Shown here: positions 51,664-60,822 of the stretch, piece by piece
Position numbering within the stretch: the stretch's first letter is position 1
Layout: every line of letters begins with the position of its first letter
Assembly: GCA_030263555.1 (NCBI GenBank)
Contig: SZPE01000004.1
Span: 1 to 64,000, forward strand
Length of the DNA stretch: 64,000 bases
Direction of reading: 5' to 3'
Source of the DNA: CFX2 sp014338005
GTDB lineage: Bacteria; Chloroflexota; Anaerolineae; Aggregatilineales; Phototrophicaceae
The notes under the pieces: generated by a model
What the model was told of the DNA's origin: nothing
The model's input: only the letters and a program-made list of their open reading frames with translations
Database searches by the model: none
Position numbers and translations under genes: made by a program

Positions 51664-52862
51664 GAATCCTATTCATAGTTCCCTACATTCCTTCGCTGGT
51701 CAGGGTTCGCTCCTATAACTTTTTGCGCGTTCTGGCAGAAAACAAGCACTCGATTACGCTGATGGTACTTCAGCCGCCAGGCGATACTGGCGAAGCGCTT
51801 CCGCAGCTCCGCGAGTGGTGCGAATCGGTGATTGTTGTTCCGCACAAAACCAGCCGCGCTATCCTTAATGGCCTGATGGCGCTGCCCGGCGGCCGTCCGC
51901 TTCAGGCAGTTTATTCACGGTCGCCGGAGTTTTCCCGCCAGTTGCGTGAACTGCTAGCCCGGCAGACTTTTGATGTGGCACATGTCGAACACTTACGGGG
52001 TACGGTGCTGGCCGACTCGCTGTCGGAATTACCGATCATGTTTGACTCGGTGGACAGCATCTCGCTGTTATTCGAAAAAGTGCTGGCAAACCCGCCTAAC
52101 GTTAAAAGCCGCCTGATGGCAACCCTTGACCTGGGGCGAACGCAGCGATTCGAGGGACAATTGACGCGGCGCTTTGACCAGGTGGCAATCACCAGCCCGA
52201 TAGACCGCCAGTCCGTCATTGACCTGGGCTGTGACGCAAATCGTGTGGCGGTCGTCCACAACGGCGTGGACACGCGCTATTTTCAGCCGCAAGACCTGCC
52301 GCGTGACCCTCTGCGGTTGGTATTCACCGGCAAAATGAGCTATCACGCCAACATAGCTGCTGCGTTGGATCTGGCAGAGAAAATTATGCCGTTGGTGTGG
52401 GCGCAGCAGCCCAATGTAACATTGCAGATTGTTGGCAAAGATCCATCGCCGGTCATCCAGGATTTGGCCCAGCACCCTAACATCAGCGTGACCGGCTTCG
52501 TGGCGGATATGCGCCCATATCTGGCGCAGGCCGCCATCGCGGTTGTCTCGCTTCGTTACGGAGTTGGCAGCCAGTTTAAGGTACTTGAGGCGATGGCAAT
52601 GGGAACACCGGTTGTCTGCTCCGCTCAAGCCAGTTCGGCACTGACCGCAGAACACGGGCGAGACCTGCTGATAGGCGATACGCCGGAAGCCATCGCGCAG
52701 CACATTCTGGAACTACTGGCCTCGCCGGAGCAGCGTGCGTTGATAGGCGCGAATGGGCGGCGGTATGTCGAAACCCATCATTCGTGGGATAGTGCTGCCG
52801 CGCATCTTGAAAACCTGTATATGGCGGCGATACAGCATCATCAAAACCACAGGGGTTTATAA
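51660..52862 (+). CDS. glycosyltransferase family 4 protein (second)
   Basis: This 400-residue GT-B enzyme is a homologue of the first: MRILFIVPYIPSLVRVRSYN, then LVFTGKMSYHANIAAALDLA and SVTGFVADMRPYLAQAAIAVV in the C-terminal half, with FKVLEAMAMGTPVVCS (donor site E-x7-E type). It is translationally coupled to the first GT4. Base composition here is a little less GC-rich than in neighbours (more ATA, TTA, CAA codons). Confidence 0.9.
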   Translation: MRILFIVPYIPSLVRVRSYNFLRVLAENKHSITLMVLQPPGDTGEALPQLREWCESVIVVPHKTSRAILNGLMALPGGRPLQAVYSRSPEFSRQLRELLARQTFDVAHVEHLRGTVLADSLSELPIMFDSVDSISLLFEKVLANPPNVKSRLMATLDLGRTQRFEGQLTRRFDQVAITSPIDRQSVIDLGCDANRVAVVHNGVDTRYFQPQDLPRDPLRLVFTGKMSYHANIAAALDLAEKIMPLVWAQQPNVTLQIVGKDPSPVIQDLAQHPNISVTGFVADMRPYLAQAAIAVVSLRYGVGSQFKVLEAMAMGTPVVCSAQASSALTAEHGRDLLIGDTPEAIAQHILELLASPEQRALIGANGRRYVETHHSWDSAAAHLENLYMAAIQHHQNHRGL

Positions 52863-52881
52863 GTAAAGGGAACCATTGATT

Positions 52882-54408
52882 ATGGGAACAGGAGTCATTG
52901 AGCCAAAATTGGAAACGGGTTATCCGGCCTTCAACCCGGCTGATCTGATTAATGCCATCCGCCAGAACAACACGACTAAACTGCGCACGGTGCGGATCGG
53001 ACTGGTCGTCGCGGATTTCCTGGCAATCGGCCTCGCCTTTCTGGTGGCCTACAACTTCCGGTTTACGGGACCGACGGCGCTCTTTTTCGACCCGACCGGG
53101 TTCACCGATTCTGATTATTATTCGGGTTTTGCCTATATTCTGATCCCGCTGTGGCTGATTTTGTTCGCTTTATTCCGGCTGTATGACCCCAGTATCCTGT
53201 TCGGCGGCCACCAGGAATACATGAATGTATTTAATGCCTGTACGGCCGGGATTATGGTCGTCATCGTCGCCACTTACCTCGACCCAACGCTGCTGGTCGC
53301 GCGCGCCTGGCTGTTAATCGCCTGGCTGTCGGCCATCCTCCTGGTGAATACGGAACGGTTCGCCGTCCGGCGCATCGTGTACGCGCTGCGCCGCCGGGGG
53401 CATTTTATGGCTCCGGCGTATATCGTCGGCGCGAATTCGGAAGGCATCGCCATCGCCGAGCAGTTGTTGAGCGCGCCGGTCGCGGGGGTGAATATCATCG
53501 GCTTCCTGGACGACAATATCCGCCCCGGCGAAGAAGTGCTGCCAGGCATCGTCGTTCATGGCCCTACCAGCCGCGCCGAGGAACTGTCGGCGCGTTTCGG
53601 CGTCGAGCGCCTGATCGTTGCTACCAGCGGCGTCCAGCGCGACAACCTGCTTGACCTGTTCCGGCGTTTCGTCAACTCGGAAGCGATCTCCGTCTGGCTG
53701 TCCTCCGGCATGTATGAAATCATGACTACCGGCGTGCGGGTGCAGGATGTCGGCTCGGTGCCGATGGTCAGCGTCAACCGCGTGCGGCTGACCGGTTTGA
53801 ACGTGGTGGCAAAAGCCATCCTGGATTACGTGGGCGCGACGCTCGGTTTGCTGGCGCTGTCGCCGATCTTCCTGGTCATCATCATCATCATGAAGCTGAC
53901 CGACCCCGGCCCCATCGTCTACCGCCGGCGGGTGGTGGGCGTGGGTGGTAAGGTCTTCGACGCCTTCAAGTTCCGCACGATGGTGGTAAATTCGCAGGAA
54001 GTATTGGACGAACTGCTGGCGCGCGACCCTGAAGCCCGCGCCGAATACGAGCAGTATTACAAGCTGAAAAATGACCCGCGCATCACAAAGATCGGCGCGT
54101 TCCTGCGTAAGACCAGCATTGACGAACTGCCGCAGCTCCTCAACGTCCTGCGTGGCGAGATGAGCCTGGTCGGGCCGCGTATGATTACGATGGCCGAAGT
54201 CGAAAAATACGGCAAGTGGGGGCTGAACCTGCACACCGTCAAACCCGGCATCACCGGGTTATGGCAGGTGGCCGGGCGCAGCGACATCACTTACGAGGAG
54301 CGGGTGCGGCTGGACATGCGTTATATCCGTAACTATTCCATCTGGCTCGACCTGCAAATTTTGTTCCAGACCATCCCGGCGGTGGTGATGAGCAAAGGCG
54401 CATATTAG
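52882..54408 (+). CDS. WbaP-like polyprenyl-phosphate sugar-1-phosphate transferase
   Basis: This 508-residue enzyme transfers the first sugar phosphate to undecaprenyl phosphate. It starts at ATG 52882; a TTG two codons upstream is possible. Four or five helices and a Rossmann-like domain (AYIVGANSEGIAIAEQLL) precede the catalytic part from about residue 305: KLTDPGPIVYRRRVVGVGGK, FDAFKFRTMVVNS, RKTSIDELPQLLNVL and GEMSLVGPR. VKPGITGLWQVAGRSD follows. It ends the cluster and starts repeat-unit assembly. Confidence 0.94.
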   Translation: MGTGVIEPKLETGYPAFNPADLINAIRQNNTTKLRTVRIGLVVADFLAIGLAFLVAYNFRFTGPTALFFDPTGFTDSDYYSGFAYILIPLWLILFALFRLYDPSILFGGHQEYMNVFNACTAGIMVVIVATYLDPTLLVARAWLLIAWLSAILLVNTERFAVRRIVYALRRRGHFMAPAYIVGANSEGIAIAEQLLSAPVAGVNIIGFLDDNIRPGEEVLPGIVVHGPTSRAEELSARFGVERLIVATSGVQRDNLLDLFRRFVNSEAISVWLSSGMYEIMTTGVRVQDVGSVPMVSVNRVRLTGLNVVAKAILDYVGATLGLLALSPIFLVIIIIMKLTDPGPIVYRRRVVGVGGKVFDAFKFRTMVVNSQEVLDELLARDPEARAEYEQYYKLKNDPRITKIGAFLRKTSIDELPQLLNVLRGEMSLVGPRMITMAEVEKYGKWGLNLHTVKPGITGLWQVAGRSDITYEERVRLDMRYIRNYSIWLDLQILFQTIPAVVMSKGAY

Positions 54409-54416
54409 TCGCCAGC

Positions 54417-56051
54417 CTACGCCTGAATTTCCACCACGACGCCTTCTTCCGCCCAGGTGTACAGCGCCTGGGCGTTTTCGTTGCTCAGCAGGATGCAGCC
54501 GTAAGTGACGCGCGTCCCCAGGCTGTTCGTCCACAAAAGCTGGCTGCCGCCCCGCGTGGGAAAACCGTGAAAGCCGTTGGTGAAATCCGCGCCGGGGATG
54601 GGCCGGTAAACCCCCATAAAATTCGGCATCCACAGGTTCCAGTTGGCGGCGTAAGCGTTGTCCACATGCGAGATGATTTGGTAAATGCCCGGCCAGGTGG
54701 GGCTGGAGTTGATGCCGGTGCTGACCGGCCACTCCCACTTCAGCGTTTCGTTTTCGTACACCCAGGCGCGCTGGCGGCTGATGCTGACCACGATGCGTTT
54801 GTCCGGGTTGATTGGGTACAGCAAAAACGTATCCGGCGACGGAACGGCGATGCTCTGGCCGGGAGTCAGGCTCTCCAGGCCGCCGTTGGCCTGCTGGATG
54901 TACGGGTACGGCACGCCGTAATCCCAGGCGATGCTGATGATCGTCTCGCCCGGCCTGACGATATGCTGCCGGTCGTGATGGTAAACGCGAATGTGCGGGT
55001 CGGTGCGCTCCTGCCGGATGGCCGCCTGAACGCCGGCGACAGCTTCATCCAGTTTGAGGTAGCGGCTGCCGTCCAGCGCCGCGCCCGCCTCAGCCTCCAG
55101 GTAAGCGCGTACCTGCCGCGCATCGGCAGACAGCGCCAATCCGGTCGGGCTGTCCGGGTCCGGCTCGGCGGTCAGCCATTCGCCCCAGGCGGTTGGCGGC
55201 AGCGACCAGTACACCGAATCGCCCGTAACGGGGTCAAACACGCGAATATCCAGAAAGCTGGACAGCAAACGCGCGGCGCGCTCCACCATCGGGGAAGCAT
55301 CAGTCACGGCGGGCAGCACCGGCTGCATAACCAGTTCCAGCGAGCCATCGGCCAGCGCCGCGCCGGCGTTCTGCCGCAGCCGCGCCAGTGTGCCGGCTAC
55401 ATCCAGCGCGCGCCCGGCCACCGGCGCGGTCGGCTGCGCCTGGCCGTTTATCAGCCGCACACCCGCATTAACCGGCGGCTGCTCGAACTGCGCCGCGAAC
55501 TCGCGCAGGTTGACCTCGGCAGTCGCCAGATCAACCACTACCACCGGCGGCACATCCACCCGCCCGATCAAACCGGGCAGCAGCCCGCCGAACTGCGCCC
55601 GCCCCTGGGCATAAGCGGCCCTGGCCGTCGCTTCGACATCCAGGGAAATGCCGAACATACCGGGATGAAACGTCCAGGCGCGGTCGCCATCCCGCACCGT
55701 GATGGCCTGCCAGCCGGTTTGCAGCGCGGAAACCGCCTCTTTTTCCGACAAACCGCCCAACGCCACCCCGCCGGCGCGGACGCCGGGCAGGATTCCGCCG
55801 GCGTACACCAGCCCCAAAACCAGCGTCAGCGCCGCACAGGCCATCGCGGCCATACCTGCCAGCCCCAGAGCGGCATATAACGGCCATGTTCTGCGCCGGG
55901 ACTGAGGGCGCGGCGGGCGGCTTTGCGCGGGTATATTTCGGCGCGCCGGCTGCGGGCGCGGCGGCGCGGGGCGATAAGGCACGGCAGCCGCGCGCACGCG
56001 CACCGGCTGCGTGATTTGTGAATGGCTGGAAAGTCGGCGGCGAGTCGGCAT
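54417..56051 (-). CDS. L,D-transpeptidase with VanW-type and LysM domains
   Basis: This 544-residue membrane-anchored cell-wall enzyme converges on the WbaP gene eight bases away. The N-terminus is Pro/Arg-rich, with a helix at about 60-85. Residues 90-330 hold two VanW-like/PG-binding-4 repeats, 361-405 a LysM (HIVRPGETIISIAWDYGVPY), and 417-544 the YkuD catalytic domain (KRIVVSISRQRAWVYENETL, then the active region FHGFPTRGGSQLLWTNSLG and RVTYGCILLSNENA). The catalytic Cys is present at about 519, but the usual S/T-HGC reads TYGC. An alternative start at 56063 adds four residues. Confidence 0.88.
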   Translation of the reverse strand: MPTRRRLSSHSQITQPVRVRAAAVPYRPAPPRPQPARRNIPAQSRPPRPQSRRRTWPLYAALGLAGMAAMACAALTLVLGLVYAGGILPGVRAGGVALGGLSEKEAVSALQTGWQAITVRDGDRAWTFHPGMFGISLDVEATARAAYAQGRAQFGGLLPGLIGRVDVPPVVVVDLATAEVNLREFAAQFEQPPVNAGVRLINGQAQPTAPVAGRALDVAGTLARLRQNAGAALADGSLELVMQPVLPAVTDASPMVERAARLLSSFLDIRVFDPVTGDSVYWSLPPTAWGEWLTAEPDPDSPTGLALSADARQVRAYLEAEAGAALDGSRYLKLDEAVAGVQAAIRQERTDPHIRVYHHDRQHIVRPGETIISIAWDYGVPYPYIQQANGGLESLTPGQSIAVPSPDTFLLYPINPDKRIVVSISRQRAWVYENETLKWEWPVSTGINSSPTWPGIYQIISHVDNAYAANWNLWMPNFMGVYRPIPGADFTNGFHGFPTRGGSQLLWTNSLGTRVTYGCILLSNENAQALYTWAEEGVVVEIQA

Positions 56052-56174
56052 ATCAACGCTCAAACCTGGTTATAACGGTTATTTAATGCTGATCGTTATA
56101 ATCATTATAGGACAAAACCGGCGCAGCAAAAGCCGACACAGACCATTCGTCGGGGAAGCGTCAGCCCGGCGGCA

Positions 56175-56209
56175 CAAAAAAGCGAGGCGCGGGGTTAAAC
56201 GCGCCTCGG
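56175..56209 (-). terminator. terminator of the DUF2917 gene
   Basis: On the minus strand GAGGCGCG-TTTAACCC-CGCGCCTC is followed by GCTTTTTT. It lies just downstream of the DUF2917 stop. Confidence 0.8.
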
Positions 56210-56240
56210 CTGTTCGCCCGGTTGGGCGAAGTGATCTGTT

Positions 56241-56504
56241 TCAGCGAATTTCATACACCAGCGTCTCACGATTCACGCTGGAAATCACCGCCGGCTGTTT
56301 GCCCTGCCTAAGGTAAACTTCCTGTCCGTTTTTTAACACCATGTCCTCACCGTCCAGCGAAATCCAGGCCTGCCCTTTAACCACCCGCACCACCTGCGAG
56401 ATGCGTTTGAGCGTCGCTGCATTGCCGTTTTCCAGCCGTTTAACCTGAGCGGCGTCCTGAAAAACCCCGATCTGATTCATAACTGCGGAGTCGTGCGCGT
56501 TCAT
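56241..56504 (-). CDS. DUF2917-like small protein
   Basis: This 87-residue protein starts at ATG 56504, with an AGAGGA site; a frame to 56522 is possible. KRLENGNAATLKRISQVVRV, then VKGQAWISLDGEDMVLKNGQEVYL, is the DUF2917 pattern of a small cupin-like beta barrel. It faces the large LuxR-type regulator across 225 bases with a palindrome. Function unknown. Confidence 0.75.
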   Translation of the reverse strand: MNAHDSAVMNQIGVFQDAAQVKRLENGNAATLKRISQVVRVVKGQAWISLDGEDMVLKNGQEVYLRQGKQPAVISSVNRETLVYEIR

Positions 56505-56567
56505 TTTGTTCCTCTCGCCCATGCTCTGTCAGTTCATTCCAGATAAACTTACGATACTCGCCGAACG

Positions 56568-56585
56568 GTCAGGTTGTCACCTGAC
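56568..56585. promoter_or_regulatory. palindromic operator candidate
   Basis: GTCAGGT-TGTC-ACCTGAC is a perfect 7-base inverted repeat, and GTCAGGAGGT at 56603-56612 repeats one half. It lies in the divergent region between the DUF2917 gene and the LuxR-type gene, so it may be the binding site of that regulator. Confidence 0.45.
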
Positions 56586-56729
56586 TAAAGATAGGTTCAC
56601 GAGTCAGGAGGTGGTCTGTAGGGATATTTCACGACCCGATCTGGATAGTTATGATAGAATCGTGTGTTAATAATAAAAGTCCATAACAGCGGGCAGCTTC
56701 GATCAGGGTTATTGGGGTTAAGGGATTAT

Positions 56730-59642
56730 ATGGACGGTTTTCAGCCTGGCCTGCTTACGGAACGCGAGATCGAAATCCTGGGACTCATCGCCGACGGCCT
56801 TTCCAACCAGGAAATCGCCGAAAAACTTTTCCTCACCCTGGGTACGGTTAAGTGGTACAACACCCAGATTTACGGTAAACTGGGCGTTAAAAACCGCACC
56901 CAGGCGATTGTCCGCGCGCGCGAACTCGAACTGACGCCCCTGGACGCCCGGCAGCCCGCCCCTACCCCGGCAGCCGACGCCAGACGCCGCACCCTCAGCC
57001 TGCCGGCGCAGCCGCTGTCGTTCATCGGGCGCGAGGATGAGCTGGCGCGTCTGGCCGATCTGCTGGCCGCGCCGGACTGCCGCCTGCTCACGCTGGTGGG
57101 GCCGGGCGGCATCGGCAAAACCAGCCTGGCGATTGAAACCGCCGAACGCCAGACCGCCAGCTTCCCGGACGGGGTTTATTTCGTCTCGCTGTCGCCGCTC
57201 AGCGCGCCGGAGGACATCCTCACTGCCCTGACGGCGGTGGCGAACGCCGTAAATTTCCGGTTCAAAGAAGGCGAAAACCCCAAACAGCAGCTATTGGCCT
57301 CTTTTCGAGACCGGCGGCTGCTGCTGGTGCTGGACAACTTCGACGAACTTTTGAGCGGCGCAGACCAACTGGCCGAACTGCTGCGCGCCGCGCCCGGCGT
57401 CAAGGTGCTGACCACCTCCCGCGAACGCCTTAACCTGCAAGAGGAAGTGGTGTTCCGCGTCGAAGGGATGCCCCTACCCCAACAGACCGCGCCGGACGCC
57501 GTTCGCCAGAATGCGGCGGTGCGGCTTTTCATCCAGGGCGCGCATCATGCCCGCCCGGATTTTACGTTCGATGATGAAAACCTGCTGCACGTGCTTCGCA
57601 TCTGCCGGCTGGTTGAAGGGATGCCGCTGGGCATTGTGCTGGCGGCGGCCTGGGTGGAAATGCTTTCCCCGGCGGAAATTGCCGACGAGATCGGCAAAAA
57701 CCTGGATTTTCTCGAAACCCGACTGCGGAACATGCCGGAGCGCCATCGCAGCCTGCGTGCCGTTTTCCAGTCGAGCTGGAACCTGCTGGCCGAGCCGACA
57801 CGCCGCGCCTTCGCCCGGCTTTCGGTCTTTCGCGGCGGCTTCACGCGGGAGGCCGCCCAGCAGATCGCCGGGGCCGACCTGCACGCGCTGATGGCGCTGG
57901 TGAACAAATCGCTGCTGCGCCGCGCCCTGGACGGGCGTTACGAAACCCACGAACTGCTGCGGCAGTATGCCGCCGAACAACTGCGGCAGTCAGGCGAGGA
58001 GGACGCGGCGCGTCAGGCCCACAGCCGTCATTACCTGGAACTCCTGGGCCGGGTAACGCCGGATACCCTGCCGTCGCTCGACCGCATCGAGGCGGACTTT
58101 GAAAACATCCGCGCTGCCTGGAATCGCGCCGTCGAAAGCGGCTCATTCGATCTCATCGAGCGGGCGCTGCCGAACCTGTACGGCTTTTGTGCGCGCCGCA
58201 GCCGCTACCAGGACGCCGCTTCCCTGTTCGACCGTGTGTTAGATATGGCCGAAGGCAGCGCCGCCGCGGCCAGGCCGCTTTTGCTGCGCCTGCGCGAATG
58301 CCGGGGCAAAGTGCGCGGGCTGATGGGCGAGTTTAACGGCGCGGTGGCCGACCTGAGCTACGTCCGCGACGCGGCGCATGAAGCCGGCGATCTGGCCTGG
58401 GAGCGCGAACTGCTGGTTAACCTCGGCCAGCTTTACCGCAAGGCCGAACGCCACGACGAAGCCGCCCATCACCTGGGCAAAGTGCTGCATTTTGCCCAGT
58501 CCAGCGGCAACCTGCGCGCCGCCGCCGACACGCTGTATCATCTGGGAACGGTCGCCTGGGACGAAGGTGACAATACCCAGGCCGCCATGTACCACCAGGA
58601 GGCCGCCGACATCTGCCGCCGCCTGGGGCTGCAAGATGTCGTGGCCGTCCAGGCGGCGCACGGCCTGGGCGAAACCACCCTTATGTCCGGCCAGCCGCAG
58701 CGCGCGCTGGAACTTTTTGAAGAGTCGCTGGCGCTTTCGCGTCTGATCGGCGACAGCGCCTACGAAGCCGAAAACCTGCAAATGATCGGCTGGGCCTGCG
58801 TCGGCGCGGTCGGCACGGCGGACTACCCGCGCGCGCTGGAATGTTTCACCCGCGCGCTGGAAATGAGCGAAGCCGCGCACCTGGACTGGCACACGGTCTG
58901 CTCACAGATCGGCCTGGGGCTGGCGCAGGGGGCGATCGGTGACTTCGAGGCCGGTTTTAAGCATGTTCACCTGGGGCTGCACACCGCCGAATCGCTGGGC
59001 GTCATCCGTTTTGTGTGCATGGCACTCGACTGCCTGGGGCAGCTTTACCAGGACTTAAACCTGCTGTCGCAGGCGGAGGCCATCCACGCGCGCGGCGCCG
59101 AATTGATGCTGCGCCACGAATCCACCTACTGGCTGTCCCGGCTGCAAGCCAATCTCGCCGTTGACCGGATGCGGCAGGGCGACCTGAACGTTGAGCGCGA
59201 CCTGTTATCCGCGCTGGAAGCGGCACAGGCGCGCGGCCAGGAAATGCACGCCACCCGCTGCCTGGAGGGGCTGGCCGAGCTGCACATCGCGCGGCAGCAG
59301 CCGGACGCTGCGCTGGATTATGCCAACCGGCTGCTGACGCTGGCGGACGCCGACGGGCTGCGCGAGAGCGCCGCCCAGGCGCGCCGGTGGCGTGGCGAAG
59401 CCTTTTTGATGGCGGGGAAGCCGGCAGAAGCGGAAGCCGAACTTAAACAGGCGGGCCGGCGAGCCGGGGAAATCGGCGGGGTGCGGCTGATCTGGGACAT
59501 TCACGCCGCGCTGTCCCGCCTGTATCTGGCGCAGGGACATGACGAAGCCGCCCAAATGCACCAGGCCGCCGCGCGAGAAATGGTCGAACGTATAGCCCAC
59601 CGTCTGCCCTACGCCGACCTGCGCGCCGGGCTGCCGCGTTAG
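56730..59642 (+). CDS. LuxR-type HTH, NB-ARC ATPase and TPR regulator
   Basis: This 970-residue regulator starts at ATG 56730 with AAGGGA five bases upstream; a longer GTG frame to 56664 is less likely. An N-terminal LuxR helix-turn-helix (LLTEREIEILGLIADGLSNQ, residues 8-67) comes first, then an NB-ARC/STAND ATPase with VGPGGIGKTSLA (about 124), LLLVLDNFDEL (about 196) and LTTSRERLNL (about 226). TPR-like helical repeats fill about 480-960 (e.g. YHLGTVAWDEGDNTQAAMYH). In typical MalT-like proteins the HTH is C-terminal; here it is N-terminal. The ligand is unknown. Confidence 0.88.
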   Translation: MDGFQPGLLTEREIEILGLIADGLSNQEIAEKLFLTLGTVKWYNTQIYGKLGVKNRTQAIVRARELELTPLDARQPAPTPAADARRRTLSLPAQPLSFIGREDELARLADLLAAPDCRLLTLVGPGGIGKTSLAIETAERQTASFPDGVYFVSLSPLSAPEDILTALTAVANAVNFRFKEGENPKQQLLASFRDRRLLLVLDNFDELLSGADQLAELLRAAPGVKVLTTSRERLNLQEEVVFRVEGMPLPQQTAPDAVRQNAAVRLFIQGAHHARPDFTFDDENLLHVLRICRLVEGMPLGIVLAAAWVEMLSPAEIADEIGKNLDFLETRLRNMPERHRSLRAVFQSSWNLLAEPTRRAFARLSVFRGGFTREAAQQIAGADLHALMALVNKSLLRRALDGRYETHELLRQYAAEQLRQSGEEDAARQAHSRHYLELLGRVTPDTLPSLDRIEADFENIRAAWNRAVESGSFDLIERALPNLYGFCARRSRYQDAASLFDRVLDMAEGSAAAARPLLLRLRECRGKVRGLMGEFNGAVADLSYVRDAAHEAGDLAWERELLVNLGQLYRKAERHDEAAHHLGKVLHFAQSSGNLRAAADTLYHLGTVAWDEGDNTQAAMYHQEAADICRRLGLQDVVAVQAAHGLGETTLMSGQPQRALELFEESLALSRLIGDSAYEAENLQMIGWACVGAVGTADYPRALECFTRALEMSEAAHLDWHTVCSQIGLGLAQGAIGDFEAGFKHVHLGLHTAESLGVIRFVCMALDCLGQLYQDLNLLSQAEAIHARGAELMLRHESTYWLSRLQANLAVDRMRQGDLNVERDLLSALEAAQARGQEMHATRCLEGLAELHIARQQPDAALDYANRLLTLADADGLRESAAQARRWRGEAFLMAGKPAEAEAELKQAGRRAGEIGGVRLIWDIHAALSRLYLAQGHDEAAQMHQAAAREMVERIAHRLPYADLRAGLPR

Positions 59643-59658
59643 CCGTAAAACCGCGCGC

Positions 59659-60609
59659 CTACAGCACCGGGTTGCTGATGAAATACACTGTAAACACCGC
59701 CAGCGAAAAAACGGTGTGTACCATCAGCGTATTGTTCACGTACTGGCGTTCTTCCGGCATACCGGCTTTCATGTACAGCGGCACGATGAACGGCGGCGGC
59801 AGCACCAGCAGCGTGAACAGCGCGGCCTCAAACGGTCGCTCCAGGTTCAGCAGGCCGCGAATCAGCACCGCGTTTAGCAGCAGCGCCAGCGGGATGAGCA
59901 GCGCCAGCCGCACCCCGGCCACCAGCAGCGTTTCGCGGATGCCCTGCCGGTCGAACTTGATGCCGTAGCCGACGATTATCAAAATCAGCGGGATAGTCAG
60001 GCTGCTTAAAAACCGGACGGTGGACATCAGCGCGCCTGTCACCGGCGTCTCGTCCAAAAACTGCTGCGCGTTCAGCAGATTCAAAACGATGCCGGAGATG
60101 ACGGCAATAATCACCGGCGAGGTGAAAAACGTCCGCGCCAGCTGGCCGGGGTTTTGCACGCCGTCGCGTTTCATCAGCAGCAGCGCCAGGAAAACGAACC
60201 AGATGAACAGTTCGTGGCCCAGGTCAACGACGGCGATATACCCGATTTTCTCCAGGCCATACGCCCCGCCAAACAGGCTGACCCCCAACATGCCGTACTC
60301 AAAACCTGTCATCAGGAACGGGAAGTAGGGGTGTTCGATACGCAGCCACCGCTTGAGCAGATGGCCGAAGCCGTACAGCCCCACGCACAGGGCGAAGATG
60401 GCGACAAAAACGACCAGATAGGCCGGCTGGAGTTCGATCTGCAAAAACGAGATGAACAGCACCGAAGGCATTGCCAGATTGACGACGATCTTCCGCAGGT
60501 CTTCGATGGTGTTTTCGGCCAGGAATTGACGGCGGCGTATCCAGTAACCCAGGCCGATGAGCAGAAAAATAGGCAGCACCCGGTTGATGATGAGCGTGGT
60601 TTGATCCAT
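59659..60609 (-). CDS. AEC-family (auxin efflux carrier-like) transporter
   Basis: This 316-residue protein has about ten helices. The start INRVLPIFLLIGLGYWIRRR and FFTSPVIIAVISGIVLNLL are typical of AEC carriers, and the C-terminal LPPPFIVPLYMKAGM fits. Substrates are usually malate, malonate or similar. Convergent with the LuxR-type gene. Confidence 0.9.
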   Translation of the reverse strand: MDQTTLIINRVLPIFLLIGLGYWIRRRQFLAENTIEDLRKIVVNLAMPSVLFISFLQIELQPAYLVVFVAIFALCVGLYGFGHLLKRWLRIEHPYFPFLMTGFEYGMLGVSLFGGAYGLEKIGYIAVVDLGHELFIWFVFLALLLMKRDGVQNPGQLARTFFTSPVIIAVISGIVLNLLNAQQFLDETPVTGALMSTVRFLSSLTIPLILIIVGYGIKFDRQGIRETLLVAGVRLALLIPLALLLNAVLIRGLLNLERPFEAALFTLLVLPPPFIVPLYMKAGMPEERQYVNNTLMVHTVFSLAVFTVYFISNPVL

Positions 60610-60639
60610 GAAATATTTTTACCCTGTGTAAATGGGCTT

Positions 60640-60820
60640 TCGCCCTTTGCCCCTCCCCCCAACCCCCTCCCCTCAAGGGACGTTCGTCCCCGTTCGGGTC
60701 GCCGAATTTAGGGAGGGGGCTTAAAACGCTTCTTACTCCCCCTTTCTCCGTGTACGGCCAGCGGAGAAAGTCCCTTCAGGGAGGAAAGGGAGATGGGAGA
60801 TGGGGGATAGGGGTTAAGCG
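60640..60820. repeat. G-rich inverted repeats (dispersed family, copies 3 and 4)
   Basis: The gap of 213 bases between the AEC and aldolase genes is filled by a C-rich unit (CCCCTCCCCCCAACCCCCTC, about 60649-60720) whose complement matches the tails at 1380 and 14647. A second hairpin follows (CTTTCTCCG/CGGAGAAAG at about 60742-60770, with nested TCCCT/AGGGA). No gene is seen. Confidence 0.55.
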
Positions 60821-60822
60821 GC

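Noticed and set aside
54567..55880. 437-residue plus-strand frame over the L,D-transpeptidase
   Set aside because: Arg/Gln/His-biased antisense frame without motifs.
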